From Argentina anserina (taxonomy: Eukaryota; Streptophyta; Magnoliopsida; Rosales; Rosaceae), in NCBI RefSeq assembly GCF_933775445.1, contig NC_065877.1, positions 25,358,001-25,422,000 of the forward strand: a DNA stretch of 64,000 nucleotides, in the 5' to 3' direction. Below, one piece after another: positions 11,224-23,527 of the stretch. The translations under genes were made by a program, and so were the position numbers. The notes beneath the pieces were generated by a model that did not search any database, was not told the DNA's origin, and saw nothing but the letters and a program-made list of their open reading frames with translations. The first letter of the stretch is position 1. The number at the start of each line of letters is the position of its first letter.

Positions 11224-14200
11224 TGTAACGACCCTAAAATTTCGAGCTTCAAAACTCAAAATCTTAGAATCGTTAAACACAAAAATAATCTCAAATAAAC
11301 CGAAATCATTTTAATGTCGCAGCGGATCATTTCTGAGTTCTCAATACAACTCAGACAACCAATTATTACAACCCAAATTATAATCCATACACAAAATGGA
11401 AATGTAATAATTCTCACAAATCACTCACAAATCTCACAAATGAAAATACACAAATCCTCACACACGAATCCATGCTAAAATCTCACCACAAGTAGGATCC
11501 GAACGACTTCGAGCCTCTGTAGTCGTCACTCAACCACCACTAATCAGCACCTGCAGAATTATCCCCTACACCATCGAATTGGTGCACCGGGATTGTAAAC
11601 ACAAACCCGGTAAGCTTATAGCTCGTATGAGTAAAATCACAATACAGTTCGCATATCAATATATACGAAAGATCACAACACAACAAATATAAATGCCCCC
11701 ATGAGCCAATGGTCAGCCCATCTGGTTGACCCAAAGAAATAGGAAATGAAAAGCTCATGAGGAAATTAAGTAACCCTTCTGGTTACCCAATGCATTTATA
11801 ATACGGGTACCAAGAACGCTGGTACACATCTGTTACCCCTCTCGTAATACACCGTTGATATTGGATAGCCACCCGCTACCCAACATCCAAAATACACCGA
11901 GTACCCATGAGCAGATAACCACCCGTTACCTCACATGCAGTACTAAGGCAGACAGACTAGAGCTCTAACTGTATCGTAACTTTCGCCCGGCCAAAGGCTA
12001 GGTTCCGACTTGCCAAACACGCACAATAATCTCACATCATATTGTGCCAAAAATCAGGTCCGAAGACAATTCACATTTTAACAATCTCAATGTTAAAAAT
12101 CACGTACAATAATCCCACATCATATTGTACCACACATCACGTCCGAAGACAAATCACAATTTTTTTTTAACATTCTCCGTGATAAAATCATGTACAATAA
12201 TCACTCATCATATTGTACGTTTTAAAACTTTCACGATATCACCACAATAAAAATCATAACAGTATATTATATAGCAAACTATATATATTCGTATTTATTA
12301 CCATTTATACAATATATACATAGTCCACTATATCCTATACATGTCATATTTCATAAACACCTGAAGAATTACGTACAATATTCTCACATACTCATGCTCA
12401 ATTTTCCGTCACCGAAATGACTATTTTTAATGCATTAATAACAGTACGTAATTTAATGAACTATATATATATTATGTACCTATTACCATTATACTATATA
12501 TATGTAGTCCACTAAATTATATACATGTTATAATTCATTTGATACACACACATGCCAAATGTTGAATCACCACAAGGGTAGATTCGTAAATTCAGTGAGA
12601 TTTTACTCACCTTATTGACTTGAGCGTAATTCCTCAATTTCCGATAATAATCCCTTTCCTCGATTTAGCGATCACCTTAAAAAGATAAAACAAGAATTTA
12701 GAATCGTTTCGTAAACCTTTAAATGCCAAAACAGTAATATACGGTACTGTTCAGCAATTTTGGTTATACGAAGTTACTGTTCACTGTTCACTATTCACGG
12801 TTACTGTACAATACTCCAATAATACGTATTTCTGTACGTATAAATATTTAATACGTATTTCTGTACGTATAAATATTTAATACGTATTTCTGTACGTATA
12901 AATATTAAATACGTATTTCTGTACGTATAAATATTAAATACGTATTTTCTGTACGTATAAATATTAATACGTATTTCTATACGTATAAATATTAATACGT
13001 ATTTCTGTACGTATAAATATTAATACGTATTTCTGTACGTATAAATATTAATACGTATTTCTGTACGTATACGTACGATTTAATGTAAATACAAATTCAG
13101 TAAATAAAATTTACTAAATTACCCTTTTTACAATTTACTTTTTACATTTACTGAAAGTAAATTATAATTACATTTACCGTAGGTAAAACTTAATTACATT
13201 TACCGCAGTAAATAAAAATTACATTTACGTTTACCGTACACAGTAAATTACCAAAATACCCCTTCATTCAAAACTAATTACACCGCCTCGTATGGCGGCG
13301 CGTGTGGCACACGCGCCACCTCCGGCCGGCAGCGCGTGGGGCCCACGCGCCGAGCCCAAAACCGGCGCGTGTGGCGCCACCACCACCCCAAAACCGTCCT
13401 CCTTCCTCCCCTCTTCCTCCCTCCGCTCCTAAGCAGCCCTTACACCACCCCACGCCTCCCCACGCGCCGCCTCTAGGCGGCGGTATCTCCTCTCCTCTTC
13501 CTCCTCCAATCCCCCACCAAAACACCACAAATCGATCCACAATTACAACAACAACATCACAATGACCAATCCTAGCTAAACCTCACCTTGATTCGAACCT
13601 TTGGATTGTCAAATCGACGTTGATGAGCTTGAGGTGCCGGCGGCCTTGCAGTTGAGAAGCGGCGGTGCTTGTCGCGGTTCCCAATAGCCGATTGTGTCAC
13701 CGGAGGCACTAGGGGTGAGGAGAGATGATGGTGATGCAGCTCAAGTCTTGGTCTCACCGGTGGAGTGTTTTGGGCGACTGTGAATCGCGCGGTTTCGGTG
13801 AGAGGGAGAGGATGAGGTGACAGTGAGAGGGAGATGGAAAAGAGCGATCGGTGAGGGGGAGAGGGGGAGCGATCGGTGAGGGGGAGAGGGGGAGCGATCG
13901 GTGAGGGCGAGAGGGATCCGAGTGAGGGAGAGAGAGAGAAGGTCGGGAGAGTGAGAGAGAAGAGAGAAAGGGAGAGCGGCGGAATGAGAGAGAAGGGAGA
14001 GAAAGGGTTTCTGATTATGGAAACCCTAATCCCATAATTATCTATTTATACTAGTTTCCAAATCGGAAACTAACTTCCGACGTTAATAACTTTTACTTCC
14101 GACGTCCGATTCGAACGCGTCACATATACACGAACTCGTATCGACGAGCTCTACAACTTCCGTGAAGAAAGTTTTCACAACCGAGCGACGAAATGAAAGT

Positions 14201-14369
14201 TGATAAATTCGTTCGGAAACGTAACGTTTTCTTATTAAACGTTCTCGGAACGCTTCCGTTTCCGTTTCGTAACGATTGCTAACAACTCAAATTCGATTTA
14301 AAAACAAACTTCACAACTCAATAGAATTTAATTAAATTCAAATATTGTTTGAAAACGTGGGTTATTACA
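11224..14369 (-). repeat. 5' LTR of element A
   Basis: The LTR spans 3,146 bp, 29 bp longer than the left LTR because of one more minisatellite unit. A TATA box (TATAAATAG) is at 14042-14050. It carries the same microexon-like segment and hairpin (11586-11611) as the left copy. Confidence 0.95.
12821..13078 (-). repeat. TACGTA minisatellite, right LTR of A (9 units)
   Basis: Nine units of the same 28-29 bp repeat as at 4882-5109. The extra unit lies at the start of the array on the + strand. Confidence 0.9.
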
Positions 14370-14582
14370 ATTTGTGAGGTTGTTGTGAGGATTATACAAT
14401 TCCATTTGTTATATGTTGAATTATCATTTGGGTTTGTAATAATCGGCTTGACTGAGTTATATTTTAAACTCAGATGTGATCCGCTGCGACATTAAAATGA
14501 TTTCGATTTCATTGAGATTATTTTTGTGTTTAACGATTCTAAGATTTTGAGTTTTGAAGCTCGAAATTTTAGGGTCGTTACA
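14370..14582 (+). mobile_element. 3' LTR of element B, second segment
   Basis: After the right copy of ATTTG (14370-14374) the B LTR resumes and ends in GGGTCGTTACA at 14582. Its last 110 bp match the A LTR start in reverse. The next base, G at 14583, is host coding sequence. Confidence 0.92.
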
Positions 14583-15415
14583 GCTTAAGACAAGAAAATG
14601 ACGATTTGACAAAGGAAATTGAGCAACTTCGTGTTGATCGAAGTTCTGATGTTGAAGAATTAGTTTACCTCAAGTGGATAAATGCTTGCTTACGTTATGA
14701 GTTGCGGAATTATCAGCCTCCAACTGGTAAAACTGTGGCAAGGGACTTGAGTAAATCACTAAGCCATGAATCTGAAGAAAAAGCCAAGCAGCTAATACTT
14801 GAATATGCAAACACTGAAGGGACAGGGGATAAGGGCAGTCATATTGATTTCGAATCTGATAGATGGACATCCCCTACTTCCCTTCTTACTGACTCGGGAG
14901 AGTATGATGACTTTTCCGCTGATAATTCATCTGCTACAAAAACCCATACCTCGAGTAAGCATAAGTTGTTCAACAAGCTTAGGAGGATTATACGAGGTAA
15001 AGACACCCACAATGATCACAACCTTTCAGAAGATAACTATTCTGCATATGGCAGTTCAAGTAAATCAGTGGCTGCTTATGGTGGAAATGAGGGTCAGGGC
15101 AACATATTCTCATCTCATAATTCTTCTCGTGCTTCATTAGATCTTCCCAGATGGAAGAGTCCAAAGGAACATGATTCTAAGGATACACACAGTGTTCATA
15201 GACATAGTGATGTGGGAGTCTTCCCAGGGTACAAGAGATTTATCCTAGATGGGGAAGTTTCTAGTGATTCCCCTCCAAAAGATCGATCTGATCATGACTC
15301 GGACTCTGCAGAAAAATCTGAGTTGGCGAAATATGCAGAAGTTTTGAAGACCTCTCGCACTGGTACACCAGCTCTCAAACTCAATGTACATAGAAAATCA
15401 TCATCAGCATCTTAG
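14583..15415 (+). pseudogene. 3' coding part of a CHUP1-family gene, cut by element B
   Basis: The frame is open from the LTR border and reads LRQENDD, then LTKEIEQL, EELVYLKWINACLRYELRNY and SEEKAKQLILEYA. Counting from the leucine codon at 14585 it gives 276 aa and ends at 15415. This coiled-coil/LRYELRNY block is the hallmark of the CHUP1 family, which links chloroplast outer envelopes to actin. The tail is Ser-rich and ends in KSSSAS; it lacks the long C-terminal actin-linked domain of CHUP1 itself, so it may be nearer the shorter relatives such as Arabidopsis At1g52080 (from memory, not searched). Coding sequence continues right up to the LTR, and codons at the junction (xGC TTA AGA CAA) fit RLRQ. 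Element B therefore seems to sit in an exon. The 5' part of the gene lies beyond the left edge. A possible rescue is a splice acceptor made at the junction (TTACAG). Confidence 0.8.
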
Positions 15416-16536
15416 TTTGGTTGGATTTATAGTAACACATTATCTGCTCACTGCATCATCTGTTTATATACACCAGTGAGTGTTATAGCTGAGAAATTAA
15501 CACATACAGCATACTGTAATTTCAATAGAAGCTAGTTAGAAACTAATTTACCGACACGTATAAAACTCTTAAAGGGTCATTGTGTATATAATTATATCAC
15601 ACCAGAGTTGGCTTTTGATCGTCATAGATGAAGTTGAAGAATATTTCATACACTACTATTTGCAATTATCATTTTTCTGTTGTCTGCCTGATTTTAATTT
15701 AAGAACTGTTGAAAACGTTTGGTCCTTCTAATTGTACTCCCAACTGTAATGGCAATGAATAATGCATCAAGAACCATAGGGGCTCCCCAATTTGATTTCA
15801 CATCAAGACATCGTTGTTCTTGATGAATTTTTTACATATACGGTTTCTGCTGCAGCAACCATGTGATTGGACTCTCTTGGCCAAAAACAAGAGAATGTCA
15901 CCATGCCTTTGTACATTTACCCTCCTTTTTCTACATAGAAGCATCAGCATTTTACTCGAATATTCTAGTTTAGAGGCTTTAGAGTTGAGGAACCAGGATA
16001 GGCCACCATGCAAGGGAGCAAAAATGGGTAGACGAGTTCATGCAAACGATGTCGTTTACACTCTGTGACCCTAAATCCACAAAGGTGAGAGAAATGCACC
16101 ATTTACATCCCCACTGATTGGTTGAGCTTGTTTTGAACTTATGTCAGTTATGTGTGCGGACTAACAGGGTCAACTAACCATCTGAATTCGCCTTCCTTAT
16201 CCTTCACAATTTGATCAAGGATGTTGTTCGAGAAGCTCTTTCGTGTATGAGAGGGTTTCAGTTCTCTTGGCCAAAGGTTGAAAATAAAAACTTCCAAGAT
16301 AAGCTACTGTAAAAATAGAACCACTAAACAACAACTTTCTTACATTAATAAATTAATACAAATTACACAAACCTTGTCTCAAATGAAAATAAAATTTACT
16401 AGCCACATTATTCTGAAGCTTTTAAGTTTTGAGTTTTAACCGCTATCGCGGTAAGCATAGTAGAACCTAAACGAAAGAATAGCAGTTTTTTTTTGACATG
16501 TTGTAGAGTTCTATAGGAACATGCATTTATCTTCCC
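15416..16536. other. Convergent intergenic region between the CHUP1-like and GDSL genes
   Basis: This holds the 3' flanks of two genes that point toward each other. The sequence is AT-rich with T-runs. Short open frames at 15798-16068 have no family features. I see no other gene, repeat or RNA. Confidence 0.6.
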
Positions 16537-18588
16537 TCATGTAATGAGGGCGATACCTTGGACAATCAGTGCATCAGCAAGAACTTGATTAGCAGCTTCA
16601 GATGGATGAACACTGTCCCAGAACACGTACTGAGTCGCATTAGCACAAGTACCTATAGACTTTTGATTGCACAGCAATGATGTTGTCTCTACAATCCCAG
16701 TTCCACAGCAACCCCTCCTTGCTTCCGCAAAGCCTACAACATTATGCAAAAGACGATTGTTATCATTCTAGGTTTATAGATGGTGCGTGCTTTAAAGAGT
16801 CAATATATAAGTTCTGGTTTGCTAGGCTATTGGAGTTGAGAGTTAGTTCAGTACCATAGTTTGATGGAGACTTAACAACATCGTATAGAGGCTTATATAT
16901 GTCGAAGACGACAACTGTAAGACCAGGAAGTTTCTTTTGTAGACTATTAGCTGCGTTAATTATCTTCTTGTTGAATGCTTGTGCATCAGTGTTGAGTCTG
17001 GCGACGCAGCCTGGCTGGTTGTATCCAAATAAGGTCACTGCAGCTGGAAGGCAACCCAATGGAGGCAGTGAGGTCACACCTATTTTCCTTGCTCCCAAAC
17101 CATACACATCCTGGAATTTAAGCAAAAAACAAATCCTTTAAGAATTTGATTTGTACTAATTTAATCAAGCTTTATTTTTGGGACAATCACATATCATTAT
17201 ACTAAGATTCAGAGAAGCTGAAATTTGAGAACGTACTGTAATGAATTTTCTGAAAGAAGCAACGAGGGTGTCACCATATTGGTCAGGAGTATAGAATTTG
17301 TTAACAAAAGGATTGACATAGTAGTTCTGAACAAAGTCACTACTTCCAGCACTCAATAAGTATAGTCCACCCTTGATAATTGTTGCTGCTTTATTACTAC
17401 CCGCAACCTTGTTTAGCTTACCCTGGTATTCCTTGAAGTATTGTAACTGTTGGGGCAAAGAGATTGCATGCTGCCAGAACGAATTCAATTGTATGAAACA
17501 TATGAGTTAATCCACAGTAAAATGTAATCACTGTAACAAAGTAAAAAAGATGAAGAATTTACATTCAAGTATGCTGCTTTTTCATCATAACCTGACGCAG
17601 CAGAAGCAAAGTTGGCTCCAATCAGGAGGTTCTTCCCTGATGCCTGGGGGCTAAGATATGCAGCTGGATAACTTGTGAAACCCAGAGTATCAGCTGCAAA
17701 AATAATTTTTTTATTATGTATTAATAATTTATGACTATAATTTTCACCACCCATTCAAAAAACTCCTAACTTCTAGTTTTTATCCTGAAGGTTAAAAGTT
17801 TAATGCTTAAGACATTTTTAACCACAGACCAGTTCAATGATAACTGGGAACTATGAATTAGCGTCTTAGCTGCAATATTAGGTGATCAATTAATGTTACG
17901 TCCAGAATTGACCCCTCTGGCTTTATCAGTTACTGGCTGCAAGCTCAGTTCTAACTTTTAAGGATCCCATTTACCTAAGAAAATTCTGTTTTGGATTTGA
18001 GAAGATAAAAATGGTAAGATATCAATCTGCTTTCATTTGTCTGTATTTTTTTTTTTTAATGTTGAGAGACAGAGAGAAATGTTCCTCCAGTATACTGCAA
18101 AACAGTTTGAGTAACATATAAACAATCTGAATAATGTTATGTACTTGGAACTGGTATATGCAGCCAAACAAACATTCACTGACATGCAGTTCTGTAACTA
18201 AATACCCTTTGCAGTATATCAAGAAAATAGAAACCATTTTGTTGGATTGACAGAATCACTTTCCTTAAAAGGACTATTGAACAATAATGTAAGAGTCAGA
18301 AAAGGTTCAATTCTGAACAGGGTTCTACTTACCAGTGATATCAGTGGCCAGTTTTCCATTGCAAAACCTCCCAGTAGCTTTATGGTTTACAAAGTCTCTT
18401 CCATAAGGAGGGTAGTTAGCCTTGAAAATTGTTGGGAGGTAGTCATTGTTTCCCACATCCACTGCAGAATCACCAAATGTGAAGATGGCTGGAACAAGAG
18501 TGGTTGATTCTTGTGCATTGCCACCAACAATTACAACTGCAAATACAAAAACTAGAACCAAAGCTGCTCTCATGGTTTGGCTCCCCAT
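16537..18588 (-). CDS. GDSL-type esterase/lipase, intact, five exons
   Basis: Exons read from GT/AG sites and phase are 18588-18333, 17693-17563, 17470-17237, 17110-16855 and 16733-16537. They sum to 1,074 nt, giving 357 aa, a usual length for plant GDSL lipases. Residues 1-25 are a signal peptide (VLVFVFAVVIVGG core), so the enzyme is probably secreted. Block I is FTFGDSAVDVGNND with nucleophile Ser41; GANFASAASGY is the glycine block; LLSAGSSDFVQNYY is block III; FWDSVHPSE holds Asp332 and His335, completing the triad. The family hydrolyses acyl esters, but the substrate cannot be told from sequence. Block III has GSSD where many members have GxND, so the oxyanion Asn is replaced, as I recall in a subgroup of Arabidopsis APG-like enzymes. 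The start is the first ATG, directly before the signal peptide and 41 bp from a TATA box. Confidence 0.93.
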
Positions 18589-18628
18589 CTTCTAAAACTG
18601 GTTTGAGGCTTTGTGATTAGAATTGGAC

Positions 18629-18636
18629 CTTATAAA
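18629..18636 (-). promoter_or_regulatory. TATA box of the GDSL gene
   Basis: On the minus strand TTTATAAGG lies about 41-48 bp upstream of the ATG at 18588. This implies a very short 5' leader. No other promoter element could be assigned. Confidence 0.6.
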
Positions 18637-18639
18637 GGG

Positions 18640-20009
18640 CACTGAAAATGACCCTATTTCAACTTTCACTTAAAGGGTGGAACCTGCCAAGCTGGTGTTT
18701 GTTTAGCCTTAAATGAGAGTTAACTTTGTTTTTACCAAGACTAAAACTACATTAACCAAGATTGGTTGGTAATGAACATGCATAAAATATCACACATGCC
18801 CTCAATCTCAATCAATGTACATGACAAATCGTTGAAAATGAAGGATGATAAGGTAAAAATGAATCCCTCAGGTCTACCTCTCCTACCTTTTTGCTCGTTT
18901 TCACTAATTCTTTTGAATCACATTATGTGTGATGATCAATATAACCCCCCCCCCTCCTACATATGTTTCCAGACAGAACAGAGTTGCAGTGAGTTTATTA
19001 AATATCGGTGGCTTCTGGTAGTTGAGAGGATAGCAGATAGTGGCATTATGACTTGAAGACATGTCAATGTGCATGTGAGGGAGTTAATTGGGTGGTTATG
19101 AAAACCAGTTGACTGAGAATCACCGGAAGGATAGAATGGCATGGCAACTTGATCGGTGGCCTAATTTGCAGAAAGTTTATTGCTATAACATAATGCGCCT
19201 ACGTACATCAGCTTTTGATCGAACACATTGCATGCTCATCAACCAAGGGACACCAAATGCATATAGGGTTCAGTCCTAAAAGACACATTGTCACATTGGA
19301 TATCATAGTTCGATCTTAGCTTAATTTGTCTTCTTAGCCCTTGTTTTGGTTGTATGATTCTCCATTACTATGTCTCTTTTCTGATCGGAATCATACGGTG
19401 CCCTCGAAGACTGTGGGTCAAGGACAAGAGACTAATCTTTTTCGTGACATTATGTCAGGACACTTCCTCGTGGCTACCAAGAATTTTGAGTGAGATTTAA
19501 CTCCAATTAATTAGCATCGGCGGGATTCAAACCTAGATATAATGTTTGATAACTCTTGATTCTTGAAATACGTCGCAAATTACGTAATAAACGGTCCAAA
19601 AAAGAAGAAGAAAAAGTTTGCTCCGAAGTAGGGCATTCGAGATTTGTTTCAACTATTATTTTCCTTCTTGAGGCCAGCTTTGTTTCACAAAAGATAAGAT
19701 CTTATCAAATAAGCTAGGGACAGCAAATGCATATGGGGTTCAACCTTAGAGACATGAGCACATTGGAATGATAATTTGGATCTCAACTGTGTAAATGTAC
19801 TTCGTTATAAGTGGAACTGTACGTGTTGTTACTTGTTAGGATATTTAAGATAGGAGAATCCCTTGGAATTTGGGGTCCTTGGCCCTTAGCAGAGGTCATG
19901 ATCTTCAATAAATCAAGTATCAGAATGGATTAATATGGGTAGCTGTTTTATATAGTTGCCAACACAAATAGGTACCTGTTGCTATCAAACTTTGCCAGCT
20001 TTGTGTTTC
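18640..20009. other. Intergenic region upstream of the GDSL gene
   Basis: No gene could be supported. An imperfect direct repeat of about 60 bp (19237-19300 and 19706-19765, shared core CAAATGCATAT and CACATTGGA) and short poly-C and A-rich runs are the only structure seen. Confidence 0.5.
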
Positions 20010-20012
20010 TTA

Positions 20013-20066
20013 GTGCGCGTTTGGGGAAGCTTATAAGCTCCTTAGCTTATAAGATGAGGAGAATAC
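20013..20066 (+). repeat. Left terminal and subterminal repeats of the Harbinger element
   Basis: GTGCGCGTTTGG is followed by two AGCTTATAAG copies. The partner end is 23528-23583. Confidence 0.75.
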
Positions 20067-21040
20067 CCGTTTGGTAAAAGCATAAAGAACTTACTTATCT
20101 TAAAAGCCTAAGTCATTTATGAGGAATAAGCAAAAGTGAGTGACTCCTTCCTTATGATTATAAGTCACCGCGTTTTCATTTCGGGAATTAAGTGAACTTC
20201 AAAAATGACATTGGGTACCCTTGACTATAGCTGAAAATTACTAACTTACCAATATAAAAGCTCAGATGAACAGAAAACTTACCTGCAGAGCGCCTCCATT
20301 TCTCTTTTATTTCGTGGTAGTCTCCTGGTGTGCCTCCATTTTTCAGTTCTCCTTTCCATCTTTGAGGTTTGCAGCTGCTCAAGAGGTAAACAACTTATTT
20401 CTCCCCCTTGTTCCTCATTTCTTCTCTTTTTGTTTCTGGGTTTTGATTAGTGATTGAAATTATATATGTGTGAGATCTAGTGTTTCTGTCTTTGAAATTG
20501 AATTTCTTTACAAGTGTACTACTCTATTGTATATCATTCTTGAAAATGATACAAAATAATTCCATCAGATGTACTCTATAATATAGTCAAGAAGTTTGTA
20601 ATTGTAATGGTGATTGTATATAGATTCATATCTACTCTAATTGATTCCTCTACTTGTCCTCTTTTTTTTAGGCATCATAGAATTCTAGGTTATAGGATCA
20701 TCATCAGCAAGTTTAATCCTCTTACATTTCAGCTTGTACAGTTGAACATATAAACATGGCAACACACACACACACAAATAAGAAATGAGAGCTAACTTTT
20801 CACCAATTTGGAGAGGAACCAGCTGCTCTATAATATACTATTAATAAATTGTTATTCTGCTGTGGAATTTGGTTTGTACTACTTCCAATAGTGAATAGAG
20901 AGAGAAAGAGAGAGAGAGAGAGAGAGTAGAAACAATGTAAACATTGGCATTACAGTTTGTTGTGTTCAACTAGAAGATTACCAGAAATTGTATGTTTAGT
21001 TTGTTTAGAGCAACTCTAATAGAGAGGTCAAATTTTGTTG

Positions 21041-22499
21041 TTACTAAAGTTTACTAGAGGTAGTAAACTTCTACTGGGGGTATTAAACTTGAAAAACAGT
21101 ATTTCTAAAGGCCATAACACACCTTAAAACGGAGAAAAATCAACTTAGATGCAAAAAAATAAAGTTTACTGGGGTTAGTAAAAATTTTACTAAAGTTTAC
21201 TAGAGGTAGTAAACTTCTACTGGGGGTATTAAACTTGAAAAACAGTATTTCTAAAGGCCATAACACACCTTAAAATGGAGAAAATCAACTTAGATGCAAA
21301 AAAAATAAAGTTTACTGGGGTTAGTAAAAATTTTACTAAAGTTTACTAGAGGTAGTAAACTTCTACTGGGGGTATTAAACTTGAAAAACAGTATTTCTAA
21401 AGGCCATAACACACCTTAAAACGGAGAAAAATCAACTTAGATGCAAAAAAATAAAGTTTACTGGGGTTAGTAAAAATTTTACTAAAGTTTACTAGAGGTA
21501 GTAAACTTCTACTGGGGGTATTAAACTTGAAAAACAGTATTTCTAAAGGCCATAACACACCTTAAAATAGAGAAAATCAACTTAGATGCAAAAAAAAATA
21601 AAGTTTACTGGGGTTAGTAAAAATTTTACTAAAGTTTACTAGAGGTAGTAAACTTCTACTGGGGGTATTAAACTTGAAAAACAGTATTTCTAAAGGCCAT
21701 AACACACCTTAAAATAGAGAAAATCAACTTAGATGCAAAAAAAAATAAAGTTTACTGGGGTTAGTAAAAATTTTACTAAAGTTTACTAGAGGTAGTAAAC
21801 TTCTACTGGGGGTATTAAACTTGAAAAACAGTATTTCTAAATGCCATAACACACCTTAAAATGGAGAAAATCAACTTAGATGCAAAAAAATAAAGTTTAC
21901 TGGGGTTAGTAAAATTTTTACTAAAGTTTACTAGAGGTAGTAAACTTCTACTGGGGGTATTAAACTTGAAAAACAGTATTTCTAAAGGCCATAACACACC
22001 TTAAAATAGAGAAAATCAACTTAGATGCAAAATAAAATAAAGTTTACTGGGGTTGGTAAAAATTTTACTAAAGTTTACTAGAGGTAGTAAACTTCTACTG
22101 GGGGTATTAAACTTGAAAAACAGTATTTCTAAATGCCATAACACACCTTAAAACGGAGAAAAATCAACTTAGATGCAAAAAAATAAAGTTTACTGGGGTT
22201 AGTAAAATTTTTACTAAAGTTTACTAGAGGTAGTAAACTTCTACTGGGGGTATTAAACTTGAAAAACAGTATTTCTAAAGGCCATAACACACCTTAAAAT
22301 GGAGAAAAATCAACTTAGATGCAAAAAAATAAAGTTTACTGGGGTTAGTAAAAAATTTACTAAAGTTTACTAGAGGTGGTAAACTTCTACTGGGGGTATT
22401 AAACTTGAAAAACAGTATCTCTAAAGGCCATAACACACCTTAAAACGGAGAAAAATCAACTTAGATGCAAAAAATTAAAGTTTACTAGGGGTAGTAATC
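21041..22499 (+). repeat. 146-bp tandem repeat array, 10 copies
   Basis: Copies start at 21041, 21188, 21333, 21479, 21626, 21773, 21918, 22065, 22211 and 22357, so the period is 145-147 bp. Each has TTTACTAGAGGTAGTAAA, a short inverted repeat, then a stretch ending in GGGGTTAGTAAAAATT. Copies differ by few bases and by A-run length. The last copy is cut off in AGGGGTAGTAATCAG. Confidence 0.95.
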
Positions 22500-22751
22500 A
22501 GCTCCATGGTCCACTTAATTACTAGAGTTTTGGCTGTTTCATAATATAAGAACACTAATATAGATCATCATAGTTCATATGTGCTATGCATATTTGTGTA
22601 CTATATAAGAACAACTAACGTACTGGACCAAAATGAAGAACACTAAGATACTTGAACATCAACCATGTACAAATTAGATATATACATGTACAAATTTATA
22701 TATGTTTGTATGTTTCATGTTAATTTATGTCAATCCTCATGTGTTATATAG

Positions 22752-23081
22752 ATGGGATCAGCCGTATGGAATCCGGTATTAGTAGACCTACTTTGTGACT
22801 TAGTTATCAAGGAGGTGGAGGCTAATAATCAACCAAATAGTCATTTGAGCAAAGAAGTGAAGATTGTTATTGCAACCATGACTCTTCATAATTATATAAG
22901 AAGACATGCAAATCGTGATGCCCATTTTGTTCGTTGGGCAGAAATGGTGGTTGACATACCAAATGATGAGGTAGAGATGGATCATGATGGAGGGGAAAAT
23001 GAGCATGGTCATGATGCACGGGAAATTGAAGCAATAAGAAATGAAATCACTCAAAGTTTGATGAGTGCGCGTATAATATGA
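22752..23081 (+). pseudogene. Chimeric Harbinger ORF: MYB/SANT-like start joined to transposase end
   Basis: The frame is 109 aa. Residues about 5-35 (VWNPVLVDLLCDL, EVEANNQPNSHLSKE) look like the start of the MYB/SANT-like DNA-binding protein that PIF/Harbinger elements encode as a second gene. From about 37 it reads VKIVIATMTLHNYIRRHANRD, the conserved C-terminal motif of the Harbinger DDE transposase, then an acidic tail. Everything between, including the catalytic DDE core, is gone. The likely cause is an internal deletion that left the two ends in frame. It could bind element ends without cutting, but this is speculation; it may simply be debris. Confidence 0.7.
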
Positions 23082-23527
23082 AATTATTTGATGCAAATGA
23101 AATATATATATATTGTTATTTGGTTTTGTAATTTAGTTGAATGTGTTAAGATATTTTTAATATTATTTGTGTCAATGACAAATGTGTTTTGTTATTAAGT
23201 ATAAGAAAACATAGAACATTTATTAATTTTACTTGAAGTCAATGAGAAAGTAAAAATTAAAATACTAATGTAAAAGGGTAGTGATAGATAAAAAAAGAAG
23301 TTAAAAATTCATATTGTATTTGCAAAGAATCAAGAAAGAAAATATACTCTTGGAAAATAAAAAAAATATTTTAAATTATTTGGTGTCCAAAATTGTCATT
23401 ATACAAATACAAAGCATAAGCCAGTTTAAGTTTGCCAAACACTCTGCACAACTTATGCCACTAAAAGTCACTTAAAAAAGCCAGTTTACCAAACAGTCAG
23501 CTACTTAACTTATCAGAAACTTATTCT

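Larger units (their letters stand above)
3285..14369 (-). mobile_element. Complete Ty3/gypsy chromovirus-type retrotransposon, element A
   Basis: The element is 11,085 bp and in the minus direction. All parts are present: two LTRs (3285-6401 and 11224-14369), a polypurine tract, a tRNA-iMet primer site, one uninterrupted gag-pol ORF and a perfect 5-bp target duplication. By eye the LTRs differ only by one 29-bp minisatellite unit, so insertion was recent. The C-terminal chromodomain-like tail and 3.1-kb LTRs fit the Tekay/Del chromovirus group (inference). It is nested in the LTR of element B, a member of the same family, in opposite orientation. Confidence 0.95.

Noticed and set aside
15798..16068. 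Small genes between the CHUP1-like and GDSL genes
   Set aside because: The frames on both strands overlap, have no motif, and lie in the converging 3' flanks.
21041..22499. CRISPR-like array
   Set aside because: The 146-bp units abut without unique spacers and the genome is a plant. It is a tandem repeat.
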